Source: Bacillus multifaciens
GTDB lineage: Bacteria; Bacillota; Bacilli; Bacillales; Bacillaceae_G
Direction of reading: 5' to 3'
Assembly: GCF_030756675.1 (NCBI RefSeq)
Contig: NZ_JAVBXD010000037.1
Location: 1 to 44,047, forward strand
DNA length: 44,047 nucleotides
Each line of letters starts with the position of its first letter. Position 1 is the stretch's first letter. Both the position numbers and the translations under genes were made by a program. Positions 1 to 8,861 of the stretch are shown here, piece after piece. The notes under the pieces were generated by a model that saw only the letters and a program-made list of their open reading frames with translations, ran no database searches and was not told where the DNA came from.

Positions 1-1
1 A

Positions 2-1114
2 GAGGGTAATGGAAGAGCTTGCAAGCCTTTTTTTTATGCACTCATGCTATGTGCGAATTCTTCGCAATACTCTGTACTTTTATTTTGCATTAAACAATAT
101 ACTCCCCCTAAGCAAGAAGAATATGTTGGTGATATGACGAAAGAAGAGATACTTACGAAAATGCTGAATACAGTTGATAATTTTGAAACTGCAAAAGGTG
201 AGTTTAGAGTTTATCAAGCAAATGCTCCAGGTGAAAGATTAATAAACTATGAACTCAGTTTGCATAATAAAGCAGGGGGTTATAGTAAAACTACTAATGT
301 GAACAATGAAATAGAGAAAGTAGCATCTCGTTATTACAAAAATGGTACAATATGGGACATTGAAGAAAATACAGGTATGTATAGAGAAATGAGAAATGCC
401 CATGAAGAAAAACGTTCCAAGCCATTAAAGATTGAAAATGCATTTTCAGTAAATAGTGAAGGGGAGGATGTAACAAATTATCGGGAGAGACCTCCTATTG
501 GTGAAGCAATGAGTTCACTATTCCCTTATGAAATAGCTTCAAACTATACAAGGAATTTGAATACTTGGGAGATTGAAAAACAAAACGAACAGTTATTGGG
601 GCATAATACGCTTGTCATTAAAGGGAATATCAATAAAAGAATCAACAAATCCTTCCGTTTTTGGGTTGATAAAGATACGGGAATTCTAGTGAAGTATGAA
701 ACGTACGATGCGGCTGGTAAGGTGGCTGATTATTTATATCCCACAAGCCTAGAAATCAATGTTCCTATTGATAGTAAAAGATTTACACCAGATTTAAAAG
801 GATACCAGAAAGAAGAAATGTTTAAAAAGAACCAGCCGCAAATGACGACTGGGAATATCGATAATCTCGTCCCTGAAGCAATTAAAGCACAATGGGAAGA
901 AGCAAAGAAAAAACCAAATGAAACAACGACTTTGCAGCACGACGGTAAGTGGTATATTCATGCTAAAAAGGGGTATTTGGTTAACTATATAAAAGTTAAT
1001 GGAAAAGAGGGGACGTTATTCTTAGCGAAAGTATCCCCGCAAAAAGAACACTCTACTTTCTCTGCCTTAGCGGAGGGATATAAGGTAGAGAGTCTTAAAA
1101 TTGTTTACGAGTGA
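2..1114 (+). CDS. membrane-anchored MucB/RseB- or LolA-like envelope protein, 5' end outside window
   Basis: The frame is open from base 2 to the TGA at 1114, so the true start probably lies upstream; the ATG at 44 has no good ribosome site. A moderately hydrophobic stretch near the window edge, just before KQYTPPKQEE, could be a membrane anchor. The rest is hydrophilic and would be extracytoplasmic. The segment FRFWVDKDTGILVKYETYD resembles the beta-sheet core of MucB/RseB and LolA-like proteins, which in Gram-positives often sit next to ECF sigma factors. That family link is an inference from the pattern, not from an alignment. An alternative start is ATG 134 (MTKEEILTKM), which would drop the anchor. 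Confidence 0.5.
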   Translation, partial: EGNGRACKPFFYALMLCANSSQYSVLLFCIKQYTPPKQEEYVGDMTKEEILTKMLNTVDNFETAKGEFRVYQANAPGERLINYELSLHNKAGGYSKTTNVNNEIEKVASRYYKNGTIWDIEENTGMYREMRNAHEEKRSKPLKIENAFSVNSEGEDVTNYRERPPIGEAMSSLFPYEIASNYTRNLNTWEIEKQNEQLLGHNTLVIKGNINKRINKSFRFWVDKDTGILVKYETYDAAGKVADYLYPTSLEINVPIDSKRFTPDLKGYQKEEMFKKNQPQMTTGNIDNLVPEAIKAQWEEAKKKPNETTTLQHDGKWYIHAKKGYLVNYIKVNGKEGTLFLAKVSPQKEHSTFSALAEGYKVESLKIVYE

Positions 1115-1166
1115 AGTGTAACCTTCTTTGAATGATAGGTAAAGAAAAAAACGCTCAGAGTTTTAA

Positions 1167-1304
1167 GCGGACTACTTACAAAGGATTTTAATTGTACCAG
1201 TAAAGAATCAAGCTGCTAAGATGCGAATAGATGGAATGGCAAGCATGTTAGATGCTTATGTTGGTCTGTTTGAGCATCATGATGAATTTTTAAGAGCTTT
1301 ATAA
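1167..1304 (+). pseudogene. remnant of an unidentified gene (C-terminal 45 codons)
   Basis: After an in-frame TAA at 1164, a 45-codon frame runs to TAA 1302-1304 and contains MRIDGMASMLDAYVGLFEHH near its end. The composition (mixed amphipathic, acidic) looks like real protein, but there is no start codon with a ribosome site and nothing upstream continues it. I do not recognise the family. It may be the 3' end of a deleted gene, or chance. Confidence 0.25.
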
Positions 1305-1331
1305 GAAGTGATGATTATAGTGGCCACAACT

Positions 1332-1370
1332 CAAAAAAAGGGGCTATCTTCCTGGTGGGAAGTCGCCCCT
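1332..1370 (-). terminator. intrinsic terminator of the lipoprotein gene
   Basis: GGGGC (1340-1344) pairs with GCCCC (1365-1369), with an inner CTTCC/GGAAG stem. On the minus strand the hairpin is followed by seven T (complement of the A run 1333-1339). It lies 45 bases past the stop of the minus-strand gene. Confidence 0.8.
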
Positions 1371-1414
1371 TATTTAAAACACAACAATTGGCGTATTTTA
1401 TCAAGAATCTATAG

Positions 1415-2218
1415 TTATTTTAATATTTCGAATTTCCCATGTTTATCCACGATAAACATGACATTATTATTACGACGATCATCCATTACTTCTGATATTT
1501 CATTAGGGCTGGAATAGATGGCCTTAACTGCTATGTTATAAATACCCTCTGTTAACACGTGGCTCTTTTCGAAATCATCCATAATATTTTGAGCATTGGG
1601 AACAGTTTCACTATTTTTGTAGGTATTGTAATAGTAACTAAAATTGATGACTCCTATATAATTAGCATGATCTCTAGGTGTACTATCTTTTAACGTTTTC
1701 ATTATGTTGTCAGTGTTTATTTTTTGATCACGTTTGAAATTTTCAATTAATTCCTTTTCTTGTTGTTCATCTATATTTATATGTAAATAGTAATAGAAAT
1801 TTTGTTTCCCTTTGTCATATTCGGTAGGAGATTCACTTAATAAGTTATACTTTTTTATCATCTTATCGGATTGTTTCAAAACATCACGATGCTGTTCGAC
1901 ATAAGCCCCTTTGAATATTTCTAGAAAAACATCATCGCTTTCATTTTTAACTACTTCATAATGGGAGTCACTGTTTACAATTAAATAAGCAACAGTGTGG
2001 TATGGTTTTTTTATTTCCACGTAAGTGTTATGATCAGAAACTCCAAACGCACTATCAGCAGAAAGAATTTTAAATTCCCCATTCTTTATCCCGTAGTTTT
2101 CGGACAAATAATCTCCTATTGGTTTTTCAAATAGTTTTGTGTCTGTAGAGCAACCATTTAATAGGAATAGTGGTATGCTCAGTAATAAGATAAAAACAGT
2201 TATTTTTAGTTTCCTCAT
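1415..2218 (-). CDS. putative lipoprotein of unknown function
   Basis: 267 residues. The N-terminus is a signal peptide with a lipobox: MRKLK, a hydrophobic core, then LLNGC with the lipid-modified Cys at residue 23. The mature part is hydrophilic and acidic with no motif I can name. The start is supported by AAGGAGG on the minus strand shortly before ATG 2218. It is a single-gene unit with its own terminator and is presumably anchored on the outer face of the membrane. Confidence 0.7.
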   Translation of the reverse strand: MRKLKITVFILLLSIPLFLLNGCSTDTKLFEKPIGDYLSENYGIKNGEFKILSADSAFGVSDHNTYVEIKKPYHTVAYLIVNSDSHYEVVKNESDDVFLEIFKGAYVEQHRDVLKQSDKMIKKYNLLSESPTEYDKGKQNFYYYLHINIDEQQEKELIENFKRDQKINTDNIMKTLKDSTPRDHANYIGVINFSYYYNTYKNSETVPNAQNIMDDFEKSHVLTEGIYNIAVKAIYSSPNEISEVMDDRRNNNVMFIVDKHGKFEILK

Positions 2219-2309
2219 TCTTCCCCCTCCTTAAACTACATTTTACCATTTTTAACTTAAGCTAGTAATATTTCTCGTTATTTAAAACGCAACAATTGTT
2301 GTGTTAACA

Positions 2310-2453
2310 TCATTTTGATACAGGTATGTGTTTGATTGTCACGATTTCGGAAAGTGGATTAAACCAATGTTCAGTGTCCGAAAGGGCTTGGAGTTGTATT
2401 TTTTTAAGTAATGAGATTGCTTGAAAATATTGATATAACAGCCTTTTTGGTGC
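2310..2453 (-). pseudogene. possible C-terminal gene remnant
   Basis: A minus-strand frame after an in-frame TAG at 2454-2456 reads like a real protein tail (ISLLKKIQLQALSDTEHWFN, then IVTIKHIPVSK and stop at 2310). There is no start or ribosome site. It fills most of the 319-base gap before lytS, in which I see nothing else. Possibly the end of a lost transposase or other gene; family not recognised. Confidence 0.25.
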
Positions 2454-2537
2454 CTATTTCCTTCTATTATATATAGACCTTGATAGGCATAATGATGTAA
2501 TATATTGAATGAAAAATACATGAAGGATGGACATAAA

Positions 2538-4304
2538 ATGAGTGATTTATTATTGATGATGATTGAACGTGTTGGTTTAATCGTTATTTTAGGATATTTA
2601 CTTTCGCATATTAAGACATTCCGTTGGCTGCTGCATAAGCAAGAGGGCTATAAAGGAAACTTTATGTTAATTGGCATATTTTCGTTATTTGCAATTGTAA
2701 GCAACTACACAGGGATTGAGATTTCTGGTAATACGATTTTGAATGATAACTGGCTGCGGGGCGTCTCTTCTTCTAGTACGATTGCAAATACGCGTATTAT
2801 GGGAATTGGGATTAGCGGGTTACTTGGAGGTCCAATTGTTGGAATAGGAGTAGGATGTATAGCTGGTATTCATCGTTATGTGCTAGGGGGAACGACTGCA
2901 TTGAGCTGCGCAATCTCTTCTATTTTAGCTGGAATTGTGACAGGTTATATTGGCTATTTATATCAAAAACGAAATCGTGTTGTAAGCCCTAAGTTTTCTG
3001 CAGTGCTTAGCATCTGTATGGTATCGCTGGAAATGCTTATGATTCTTGTCATAATCGATGACGGCTGGAGCATTGTGAAAACAATTGCAATCCCAATGAT
3101 TATCGTAAATGCTTTCGGAAGTTTTATTCTATTGTCAATGATTCAGTCCATTATACGACAAGAAGAACATGCGAAGGCATTACAAACGCATAAAGTATTG
3201 GGCATTGCTGATAAAACACTTCCGTATTTTCGCCAAGGATTAACGGAAGAATCATGTATGAATGTAGCACAAATTATCTATCGCTTTACAGGAACAGATG
3301 CAGTATCTTTAACAGATACAGAAAAAATATTAGCACATGTTGGATTAGGGTCTGATCATCATATTTCTTCCCATAGTTTAATTACTGAATTGTCAAAAGA
3401 GGTGTTAAAGAACGGGGAGATTATGAAAGCAAAGTCGCGCGAAGAGATTAATTGTCAGCATGGAGGGTGTTTATTACAAGCGGCAATCGTGATTCCGCTC
3501 ACATCTCGTGGAAAGACCATCGGTACGTTAAAGCTTTATTTTAAAAATCCCAATTCATTAAGCCCCGTAGAGGAAGAGCTGGCAGAAGGATTAGCGAAAA
3601 TCTTTTCAACGCAGCTTGAGCTTGGAGAAGCAGAACTGCAAAGTAAATTGTTGCAAGATGCGGAAATAAAGGCGCTGCAAGCACAAATTAACCCTCATTT
3701 TCTTTTTAATGCGATTAATACAGTCTCTGCTTTATGTCGTACAGATGTAGAGAAAGCAAGGAAATTATTGTTACAGTTAAGCGTGTATTTTCGCTGTAAT
3801 TTACAAGGTGCAAGGCAGCTTCTTATTCCATTGGAACAAGAATTAAATCATGTTCATGCGTTTATGTCGTTAGAACAGGCAAGATTTCCAAATAAATATG
3901 AAGTGAAAATGTATATTGAAGATGAACTGCATAATAGTTTGCTTCCACCGTTTGTGCTGCAATTATTAGTAGAAAATGCTCTTCGTCATGCATTTTCAAA
4001 AAAACAGCCTATATGTCAAGTTGAAATTCATGTTTATGCCAAGCAGGGCAGCGTGCATTTCAAAGTAAAAGATAACGGTCAAGGGATTGAACCGGAACGA
4101 TTAGAGCGGTTAGGAAAAGCAATTGTATCGTCAAAAAAAGGAACGGGAACAGCATTATTTAATATTAATGAACGGTTAATGGGTTTGTTTGGAAAAGATA
4201 CAACGCTTCATATTGTTAGTGAACTAGAAGTAGGGACGGAGATTTCCTTTACGATTCCAATTCAAAGAAAAGGAGGAAGTGATATTGAGAGTATTAGTAG
4301 TTGA
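2538..4304 (+). CDS. lytS: LytS-type sensor histidine kinase
   Basis: 588 residues. Order: five to six membrane segments of the 5TMR-LYT type (about 1-205), a GAF-like region (about 220-360), then the LytS/YehU-type kinase core with QINPHFLFNAINT (phospho-acceptor His about 387), VENALRHAF (N box, about 479) and DNGQGI (G box, about 512). ATG 2538 was chosen over ATG 2505 because AAGGATGG precedes it at the right distance and MSDLLLMMIERVG is the family's normal N-terminus. Its 3' end overlaps the regulator gene, so the two are translated together. Family members respond to extracellular pyruvate or to changes in membrane potential; the neighbouring transporter favours pyruvate here. Confidence 0.9.
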   Translation: MSDLLLMMIERVGLIVILGYLLSHIKTFRWLLHKQEGYKGNFMLIGIFSLFAIVSNYTGIEISGNTILNDNWLRGVSSSSTIANTRIMGIGISGLLGGPIVGIGVGCIAGIHRYVLGGTTALSCAISSILAGIVTGYIGYLYQKRNRVVSPKFSAVLSICMVSLEMLMILVIIDDGWSIVKTIAIPMIIVNAFGSFILLSMIQSIIRQEEHAKALQTHKVLGIADKTLPYFRQGLTEESCMNVAQIIYRFTGTDAVSLTDTEKILAHVGLGSDHHISSHSLITELSKEVLKNGEIMKAKSREEINCQHGGCLLQAAIVIPLTSRGKTIGTLKLYFKNPNSLSPVEEELAEGLAKIFSTQLELGEAELQSKLLQDAEIKALQAQINPHFLFNAINTVSALCRTDVEKARKLLLQLSVYFRCNLQGARQLLIPLEQELNHVHAFMSLEQARFPNKYEVKMYIEDELHNSLLPPFVLQLLVENALRHAFSKKQPICQVEIHVYAKQGSVHFKVKDNGQGIEPERLERLGKAIVSSKKGTGTALFNINERLMGLFGKDTTLHIVSELEVGTEISFTIPIQRKGGSDIESISS

Positions 4305-5022
4305 TGACGAAATGTTGGCACGGGATGAATTGAAATATTTATTATATCGAACGAAAGAGGTCGATATTATTGATGAGGCAGACAGTGTAGAAGAAGCGTT
4401 AGAGAAGTTGATAGAAAGTAAACCGGACCTTGTTTTTTTAGATATTCAGCTGTCGGATGAAAATGGATTTGAAATTGCTAATATACTAAAAAAGATGAAA
4501 AATCCACCTGCTATTGTATTTGCAACGGCCTATGATCAATATGCCATTCAGGCATTTGAAGTAGATGCTTTAGATTATATTTTAAAGCCGTTTGACGAAG
4601 AGCGCATTGTCCAAGCGATTAAGAAATTTAAAAAACGAAAGCAACATGAAATGGAGGAGAAACAAGAAGTACATGCGTCAGATGTATCTAGCAGAATGAA
4701 AAAATTAGCGCTGCCAATTGATGAATCGATTGTATTAGTGAATATAGAAGATATCGTATATGCTGGATTGGTGGACGGAAAAGTAATTGTGAAAACGATT
4801 TGTGATACGTATGTAACGTACGATACGCTTGCTATATTAGAAAAGAAATTGTCACAAATGAATTTTCTGCGTGTGCATCGTAGTTTTATCGTAAATGTAA
4901 ATCATATCTCTGAAATCCAGCCGTGGTTTAATTCTACCTATAATTTAATTATGAAAGAGGATTCAAAAGTGCCTGTAAGCCGTACTTATGCAAAAGAATT
5001 AAAGAAGCTGCTCCGTATTTAA
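4285..5022 (+). CDS. lytT: LytTR-family response regulator, partner of LytS
   Basis: 245 residues. Receiver domain (1-115) with the acidic pair D7-D8, phospho-acceptor D53 (VFLDIQLSD) and K101 (LKPFD). A LytTR DNA-binding domain covers about 135-245 (FLRVHRSFIVNVNHI). TTG 4285 is preferred: AGGAGG at 4271-4276 is 8 bases away, while GTG 4279 is only 2 bases from it. The gene overlaps the end of lytS by about 20 bases. In many Bacillus genomes the next genes are lrgAB; here the next gene is an OFA-type MFS transporter. Confidence 0.9.
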   Translation: MRVLVVDDEMLARDELKYLLYRTKEVDIIDEADSVEEALEKLIESKPDLVFLDIQLSDENGFEIANILKKMKNPPAIVFATAYDQYAIQAFEVDALDYILKPFDEERIVQAIKKFKKRKQHEMEEKQEVHASDVSSRMKKLALPIDESIVLVNIEDIVYAGLVDGKVIVKTICDTYVTYDTLAILEKKLSQMNFLRVHRSFIVNVNHISEIQPWFNSTYNLIMKEDSKVPVSRTYAKELKKLLRI

Positions 5023-5035
5023 CGGGCAGCTTTTT
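5005..5035 (+). terminator. terminator of lytST, overlapping the stop codon
   Basis: AAGCTGC (5005-5011) pairs with GCAGCTT (5026-5032), running into a T run to 5035. The lytT stop codon lies in the loop. Confidence 0.8.
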
Positions 5036-5088
5036 GCATTTCACCCTTCTTTTTCTGTAATTGATTTCATATATTTGACGCTCTGTGT

Positions 5089-5125
5089 TGTAAGTGCCTA
5101 CACAATCGTTTACATCCTATACAAT
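5089..5125 (+). promoter_or_regulatory. candidate control region of the MFS gene: cre-like site and -10 box
   Basis: TGTAAGTGCCTACA (5089-5102) fits the CcpA consensus with two mismatches, including the central CG. TATACAAT (5118-5125) is a good -10 without a good -35, as expected for a promoter that needs an activator such as LytT. I could not pick out the LytTR repeats with certainty. Confidence 0.35.
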
Positions 5126-5159
5126 AAAGGCATCAAATCGAAAGAGGTGGAAGGATAGT

Positions 5160-6362
5160 ATGAAAAAATCATCTATTAATCCATGGCTTGTTGTCCTCGG
5201 TACAGTCATTGTCCAAATGGGACTTGGAACGATATATACATGGAGCTTATTCAATCAGCCTTTAGTGAGTAAATACGGATGGAGTCTTAACGCTGTTGCT
5301 ATAACCTTCTCAATCACTAGCTTTTCATTAGCATTTTCAACTTTGTTTGCGGGTAAATTACAAGAGAAATTGGGGCTTCGTAAACTCATTATGATAGCCG
5401 GATTAGCTTTAGGAATTGGCTTGATGCTTAGTTCACAAGTTTCCTCATTACCAATGCTTTATGTACTAGCAGGCGTTGTTGTAGGTTACGCAGATGGTAC
5501 AGCCTATATTACGTCACTATCCAATTTAATAAAGTGGTTTCCAGAGCGTAAAGGCTTAATTTCTGGTATATCTGTCTCCGCGTATGGTGCGGGTAGCCTA
5601 ATTTTTAAATACATTAACGCAAAGTTCATTGGGTCATTTGGTGTATCACAAGCGTTTTTATATTGGGGCTTAATTGTTGCAGTTATGATAGTGATCGGTG
5701 CTTGTTTTATTCATAAAGCGGCTGAACAAGATACAGTTCATGAAACAAAAAGTCATGACTTTACAGTAAGAGAAATGCTGCGCACAAAAGAAGTGTATCT
5801 GTTATTTATTATGTTTTTCACATCATGTATGAGTGGTTTATACTTAATTGGTATGGTAAAAGATATCGGTGTTAAACTTGTAGGTCTTAACGCAGCAACA
5901 GCAGCGAATGCTGTCGCTATGGTTGCAATCTTTAATACGGTTGGTCGGGTTATTTTAGGGCCGTTATCAGATAAAATCGGTCGTTTAAAAATTATTTCCA
6001 CAACGTTTGTCATTATAGCTATGTCGGTTTTTGTTCTTAGTTTTGTGGATTTAAATTATGGTATCTATTTCGCATGTGTAGCGAGCGTTGCATTTTGTTT
6101 TGGTGGAAATATCACGATATTCCCGGCCATTGTTGGTGATTTCTTCGGTCTGAAAAATCATAGTAAAAACTATGGTGTCGTGTATCAGGGCTTTGGTCTT
6201 GGCGCACTCGCAGGTTCCTTTATCGGTGTAATTCTAGGTGGGGTTAAACCAACTTTTATGGTAATTGGCGCATTGTGTATTGTGTCATTTATTATCGCTA
6301 TTTTCATTCGACCACCTAGTCAGCAAAAAGAAAAACAAAAAGATTATCGTAGTGCAGCGTGA
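5160..6362 (+). CDS. OFA-family MFS transporter, probable monocarboxylate (pyruvate-type) carrier
   Basis: 400 residues with about 12 membrane segments. The N-terminal NPWLVVLGTVIVQMGLGTIY and the later YTWSLFNQPL are typical of the oxalate/formate antiporter (OFA) group, which includes E. coli YhjX. ATG 5160 follows AAAGAGGTGGAAGG; the upstream in-frame start at 5094 has no ribosome site. It sits directly downstream of lytST, separated by a terminator, so it is its own transcription unit. YhjX is the target of the LytS-like YpdAB pyruvate-sensing system in E. coli, so the same logic is likely here. The substrate is inferred from context only. Confidence 0.8.
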   Translation: MKKSSINPWLVVLGTVIVQMGLGTIYTWSLFNQPLVSKYGWSLNAVAITFSITSFSLAFSTLFAGKLQEKLGLRKLIMIAGLALGIGLMLSSQVSSLPMLYVLAGVVVGYADGTAYITSLSNLIKWFPERKGLISGISVSAYGAGSLIFKYINAKFIGSFGVSQAFLYWGLIVAVMIVIGACFIHKAAEQDTVHETKSHDFTVREMLRTKEVYLLFIMFFTSCMSGLYLIGMVKDIGVKLVGLNAATAANAVAMVAIFNTVGRVILGPLSDKIGRLKIISTTFVIIAMSVFVLSFVDLNYGIYFACVASVAFCFGGNITIFPAIVGDFFGLKNHSKNYGVVYQGFGLGALAGSFIGVILGGVKPTFMVIGALCIVSFIIAIFIRPPSQQKEKQKDYRSAA

Positions 6363-6417
6363 GTATTCCAATCTTCATTGTATTCTAAAAAGAGACTTAT
6401 TTAAAGTTTAAAGATAA

Positions 6418-6463
6418 AAGAAGAGGGATTCGCTTTTCTAATGAAAAGTAAATCCCTCTTCTT
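6418..6463. terminator. bidirectional terminator between MFS gene and lipoprotein pseudogene
   Basis: AAGAAGAGGGATT (6418-6430) pairs with AATCCCTCTTCTT (6451-6463), with an inner CTTTTC/GAAAAG stem. It serves two converging genes; the minus-strand stop codon touches its edge. Confidence 0.8.
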
Positions 6464-6913
6464 ATGTTGAAATTTCAGTTGTGAGAGATTCTAATATACT
6501 ACTAGTTTCCTCAAAGTTTTGATTATGTATAAGTTCTTCAATATAATCTAATCTAGTATTAATCTCACGTTGATATTCTTTTTTATCATTTAAATCTTTA
6601 AGATGCTGTTTCGATTTTGATACAATGCTATCTATGTTATTTTTATTATCTTTTAAATCATTAAATATGGATATGGCCGAATCAAATTCGTTTTGATCTT
6701 CAGCTTTTAAAGCATTTTGCATCTTTGTAATTTGCTCTTTAAGTGATTGTGCTTCTTTATTTTTTTTATCTTTTAAAGGTCCTTCTGATAAATTTATTGC
6801 TTTCTCATACTGTTCGCTTTGTATGAGACTTTCGACCTGTTTTAAAATCTCTTCTGACACCCTACTATTATAAGTAATAAAAAGATAGAAAAGATAAATC
6901 TAAGTGTTTTCAT
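6462..6913 (-). pseudogene. frameshifted small lipoprotein with TPR-like helical repeats
   Basis: The minus strand from ATG 6913 reads MKTLRFIFSIFLLLIIVGCQ, a complete lipoprotein signal peptide with lipobox IVGC, and then hits TAA at 6842-6844 after three more codons (KRF). In the next frame, starting within the same bases, 132 codons of an acidic, helical protein run to 6462 (EEILKQVESLIQSEQYEKAI and similar repeats). A single-base change near 6850-6858 would join them. A gene call beginning at GTG 6860 would give a leaderless cytoplasmic protein with a poor ribosome site, so I read this as one frameshifted lipoprotein gene. Repeats of about 35 residues resemble TPR-like helices. Confidence 0.6.
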
Positions 6914-7086
6914 CTTGATTCCCCTATAAACATAATGAAGCCCAATATAAAATTATAGCAGAATAAAAGAGGGATAGAAATTGGATAGTTCCATTGATAA
7001 CCAGTATGTATTAGTGGAATTATCAAGTCATTAGGATTAAACATTTTATTTCACAACACGTTATGTTTTTCTTATTTCTAGAAATG

Positions 7087-7115
7087 TTGAAAATTAATAT
7101 ATTTAAGGTTATATT
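7087..7115 (+). promoter_or_regulatory. sigma-A promoter of the HAD gene
   Basis: TTGAAA (7087-7092), 17 bases, then TATATT (7110-7115). The start site would be near 7122, leaving a leader of about 77 bases. The rest of the 6914-7198 gap shows only an imperfect inverted repeat (GATAGTTCCA / TGGAATTATC). Confidence 0.55.
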
Positions 7116-7198
7116 ATCAGAGGGGTTAATATTCTGATTTTTTAGTTTTTGGGAATTTGCCTTCTTATTTATATATTCATCTTTAAAGGAGCTACATT

Positions 7199-7972
7199 AT
7201 GAATTATAAGATTGTATTTTTTGATGTTGATGGAACTCTTACACATCATGAAAATGGTAGTATTTCAAATAATACGAAAGAAGCTATAAAAGCATTGAAG
7301 AATAAAGGGATAAGGGTAGTTGCAGCAACGGGAAGACCGTTATCGATGTGCGATGAAATAAGAGAATTAGGAGTTGATACATTTATTACAGCAAACGGAG
7401 CTTATGTGAAGCACAATCAAGAGGTTCTTTATAAAGTACCAATGGATAAAAATATTATTCGAGAAGTGGTTGAATTTGCATATATCGAGAATACCGGGCT
7501 GTCCTTCTTTACAGAAGATTTTAGTATGAACGGTGTAGAAGATAAAGAAATTCTAACAGCATTGAACGAAACATTGTCATTGAATGCTTATCCAACTATA
7601 AATAAACATATTTATGATCAAGAGGTTTATTTGATGTGTTTGTATGCTTCTGATGAAACAGTAGAGAAATATATTCATAAGTTTCCACATTTAACATTTA
7701 GCAGATGGCATCCATTTGTATTAAATGTATTACAAGAAGAAGTATCAAAATCTTTAGCAATCAAAAGTGTTTTACAGTATTTTGGCATTGATAAATCAGA
7801 GGCTGTTGGGTTTGGAGATGGAGGAAATGATATAGATATGTTGGAATTAGTAGGACTTGGGATTGCTATGGAAAATGGGAATGAACAATTAAAAGCCGTT
7901 GCAGATTTCGTCACGAAAAAGTCAGGTGAAGATGGGGTCGACTTTGCTCTTAGAAAGTACGGGATTATTTAA
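7199..7972 (+). CDS. Cof-type HAD-superfamily phosphatase
   Basis: 257 residues. FFDVDGTL places the catalytic Asp pair at D9 and D11. Further motifs are AATGRP (motif II region), a C2-type cap in the middle, a Lys near KSLAIKSVL, and GFGDGGNDIDML (motif IV Asp residues). Family members remove phosphate from sugar phosphates, nucleotides or flavin precursors; the substrate cannot be read from the sequence. ATG 7199 follows AAAGGAG. It is a single gene. Confidence 0.85.
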   Translation: MNYKIVFFDVDGTLTHHENGSISNNTKEAIKALKNKGIRVVAATGRPLSMCDEIRELGVDTFITANGAYVKHNQEVLYKVPMDKNIIREVVEFAYIENTGLSFFTEDFSMNGVEDKEILTALNETLSLNAYPTINKHIYDQEVYLMCLYASDETVEKYIHKFPHLTFSRWHPFVLNVLQEEVSKSLAIKSVLQYFGIDKSEAVGFGDGGNDIDMLELVGLGIAMENGNEQLKAVADFVTKKSGEDGVDFALRKYGII

Positions 7973-8044
7973 GGATTAATAAAAAAGGACATATAAACTC
8001 TTTAGATAATTGTCTTCTGCCCATTCGAGTATGGAAAAAGAATA

Positions 8045-8311
8045 TTATGTTTCTTCATAGAAAAAAGCAATTGGTTGAATTATAAAAGTTGAAATTAAGA
8101 TCCATATGGCAAGGATAAGAAATGGATTGGTCATTGGACTTATAAAAATTAATAGACAAGTTAGTAAATGAAATAGGACATAGATGAGAAAAGATTTTTT
8201 TGTTGCATGTAATGTTGTATTGCAGTTTGGGCAAACAAGCTTATGGGTGTTATTTCGTAAAAAGAGGGTTGTCATTTTTATTTTGATACTGCATTTAGGA
8301 CATGTTTTAAT
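8045..8311 (-). CDS. small membrane zinc-finger protein (TIGR04104-like), non-canonical start
   Basis: The ATG at 8275 gives 76 residues that contain only the second Cys pair (CPNCNT). The frame continues upstream with TCPKCSIKIK, giving two CxxC pairs about 20 residues apart, as in the cxxc_20_cxxc membrane zinc-finger family, followed by two hydrophobic segments. No ATG, GTG or TTG lies in frame ahead of the first pair. An ATT at 8309-8311 sits 8 bases after GAGGTG and is the best start, giving 88 residues. Function unknown; the paired ribbon probably binds one zinc. Confidence 0.6.
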   Translation of the reverse strand: MKTCPKCSIKIKMTTLFLRNNTHKLVCPNCNTTLHATKKSFLIYVLFHLLTCLLIFISPMTNPFLILAIWILISTFIIQPIAFFYEET

Positions 8312-8388
8312 TTTTATTTCACCTCATCGCTTCCTAATTTGAAAACTACAAAATCCTTTATATAAAATAAGAAAAGGAGTAGAGCAAT

Positions 8389-8595
8389 TCAATTTTTTTC
8401 TTTCACTATAAATTTACGTAAAAGAGAGTATATTGCTAGAAAAATGATGATATAAACCCCGAAATCTATTGTAAATAATAAAATGTCGAATTTATCTCGA
8501 AATACGTTGTAATTCAGGTCGATATAGGAATATATGAATTTGGAAATGAGATTGGAAAGCAGAATAGAAAAAAATATTACAATGAAGTCCCTCAC
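8389..8595 (-). CDS. small two-pass membrane protein, unknown function
   Basis: 68 residues from GTG 8595 (MRDFIVIFFSILLSNLISKF). AGGAGG lies six bases before the GTG; an ATG further upstream at 8619 would put this ribosome site inside the gene. Two hydrophobic segments surround a short acidic loop, and the C-terminus is basic (RKFIVKEKN). I do not recognise the family. Confidence 0.55.
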   Translation of the reverse strand: MRDFIVIFFSILLSNLISKFIYSYIDLNYNVFRDKFDILLFTIDFGVYIIIFLAIYSLLRKFIVKEKN

Positions 8596-8861
8596 AAGCA
8601 ACCTCCTATAAAATTCCATATGTTTATAATTATTGTACTGAAAATTTTAATTATATTCAATAGATGAATAATGAACCTTTGAAGGGCTGACTTAACCTTA
8701 AATTTTTTCTGCTCAGTCTGTGACCAAATGAACTTAATATAAGTAGAATACATATAAATGATTTTTTATCTAATTGTGAAACAGTAAAGATTCCATTTGT
8801 CGGGAAAAATGGCTAAATTCCGTGTCATATCTTTGCTATATTTATAAAGGAGGCTTTAGTA

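Noticed and set aside
44-134. ATG 44 as the true start of the first gene
   Set aside because: No ribosome site, and the frame stays open to the left edge, so the gene most likely begins outside the window.
4279-4281. GTG 4279 as the start of lytT
   Set aside because: Only two bases separate it from AGGAGG; TTG 4285 has normal spacing and gives the usual receiver N-terminus.
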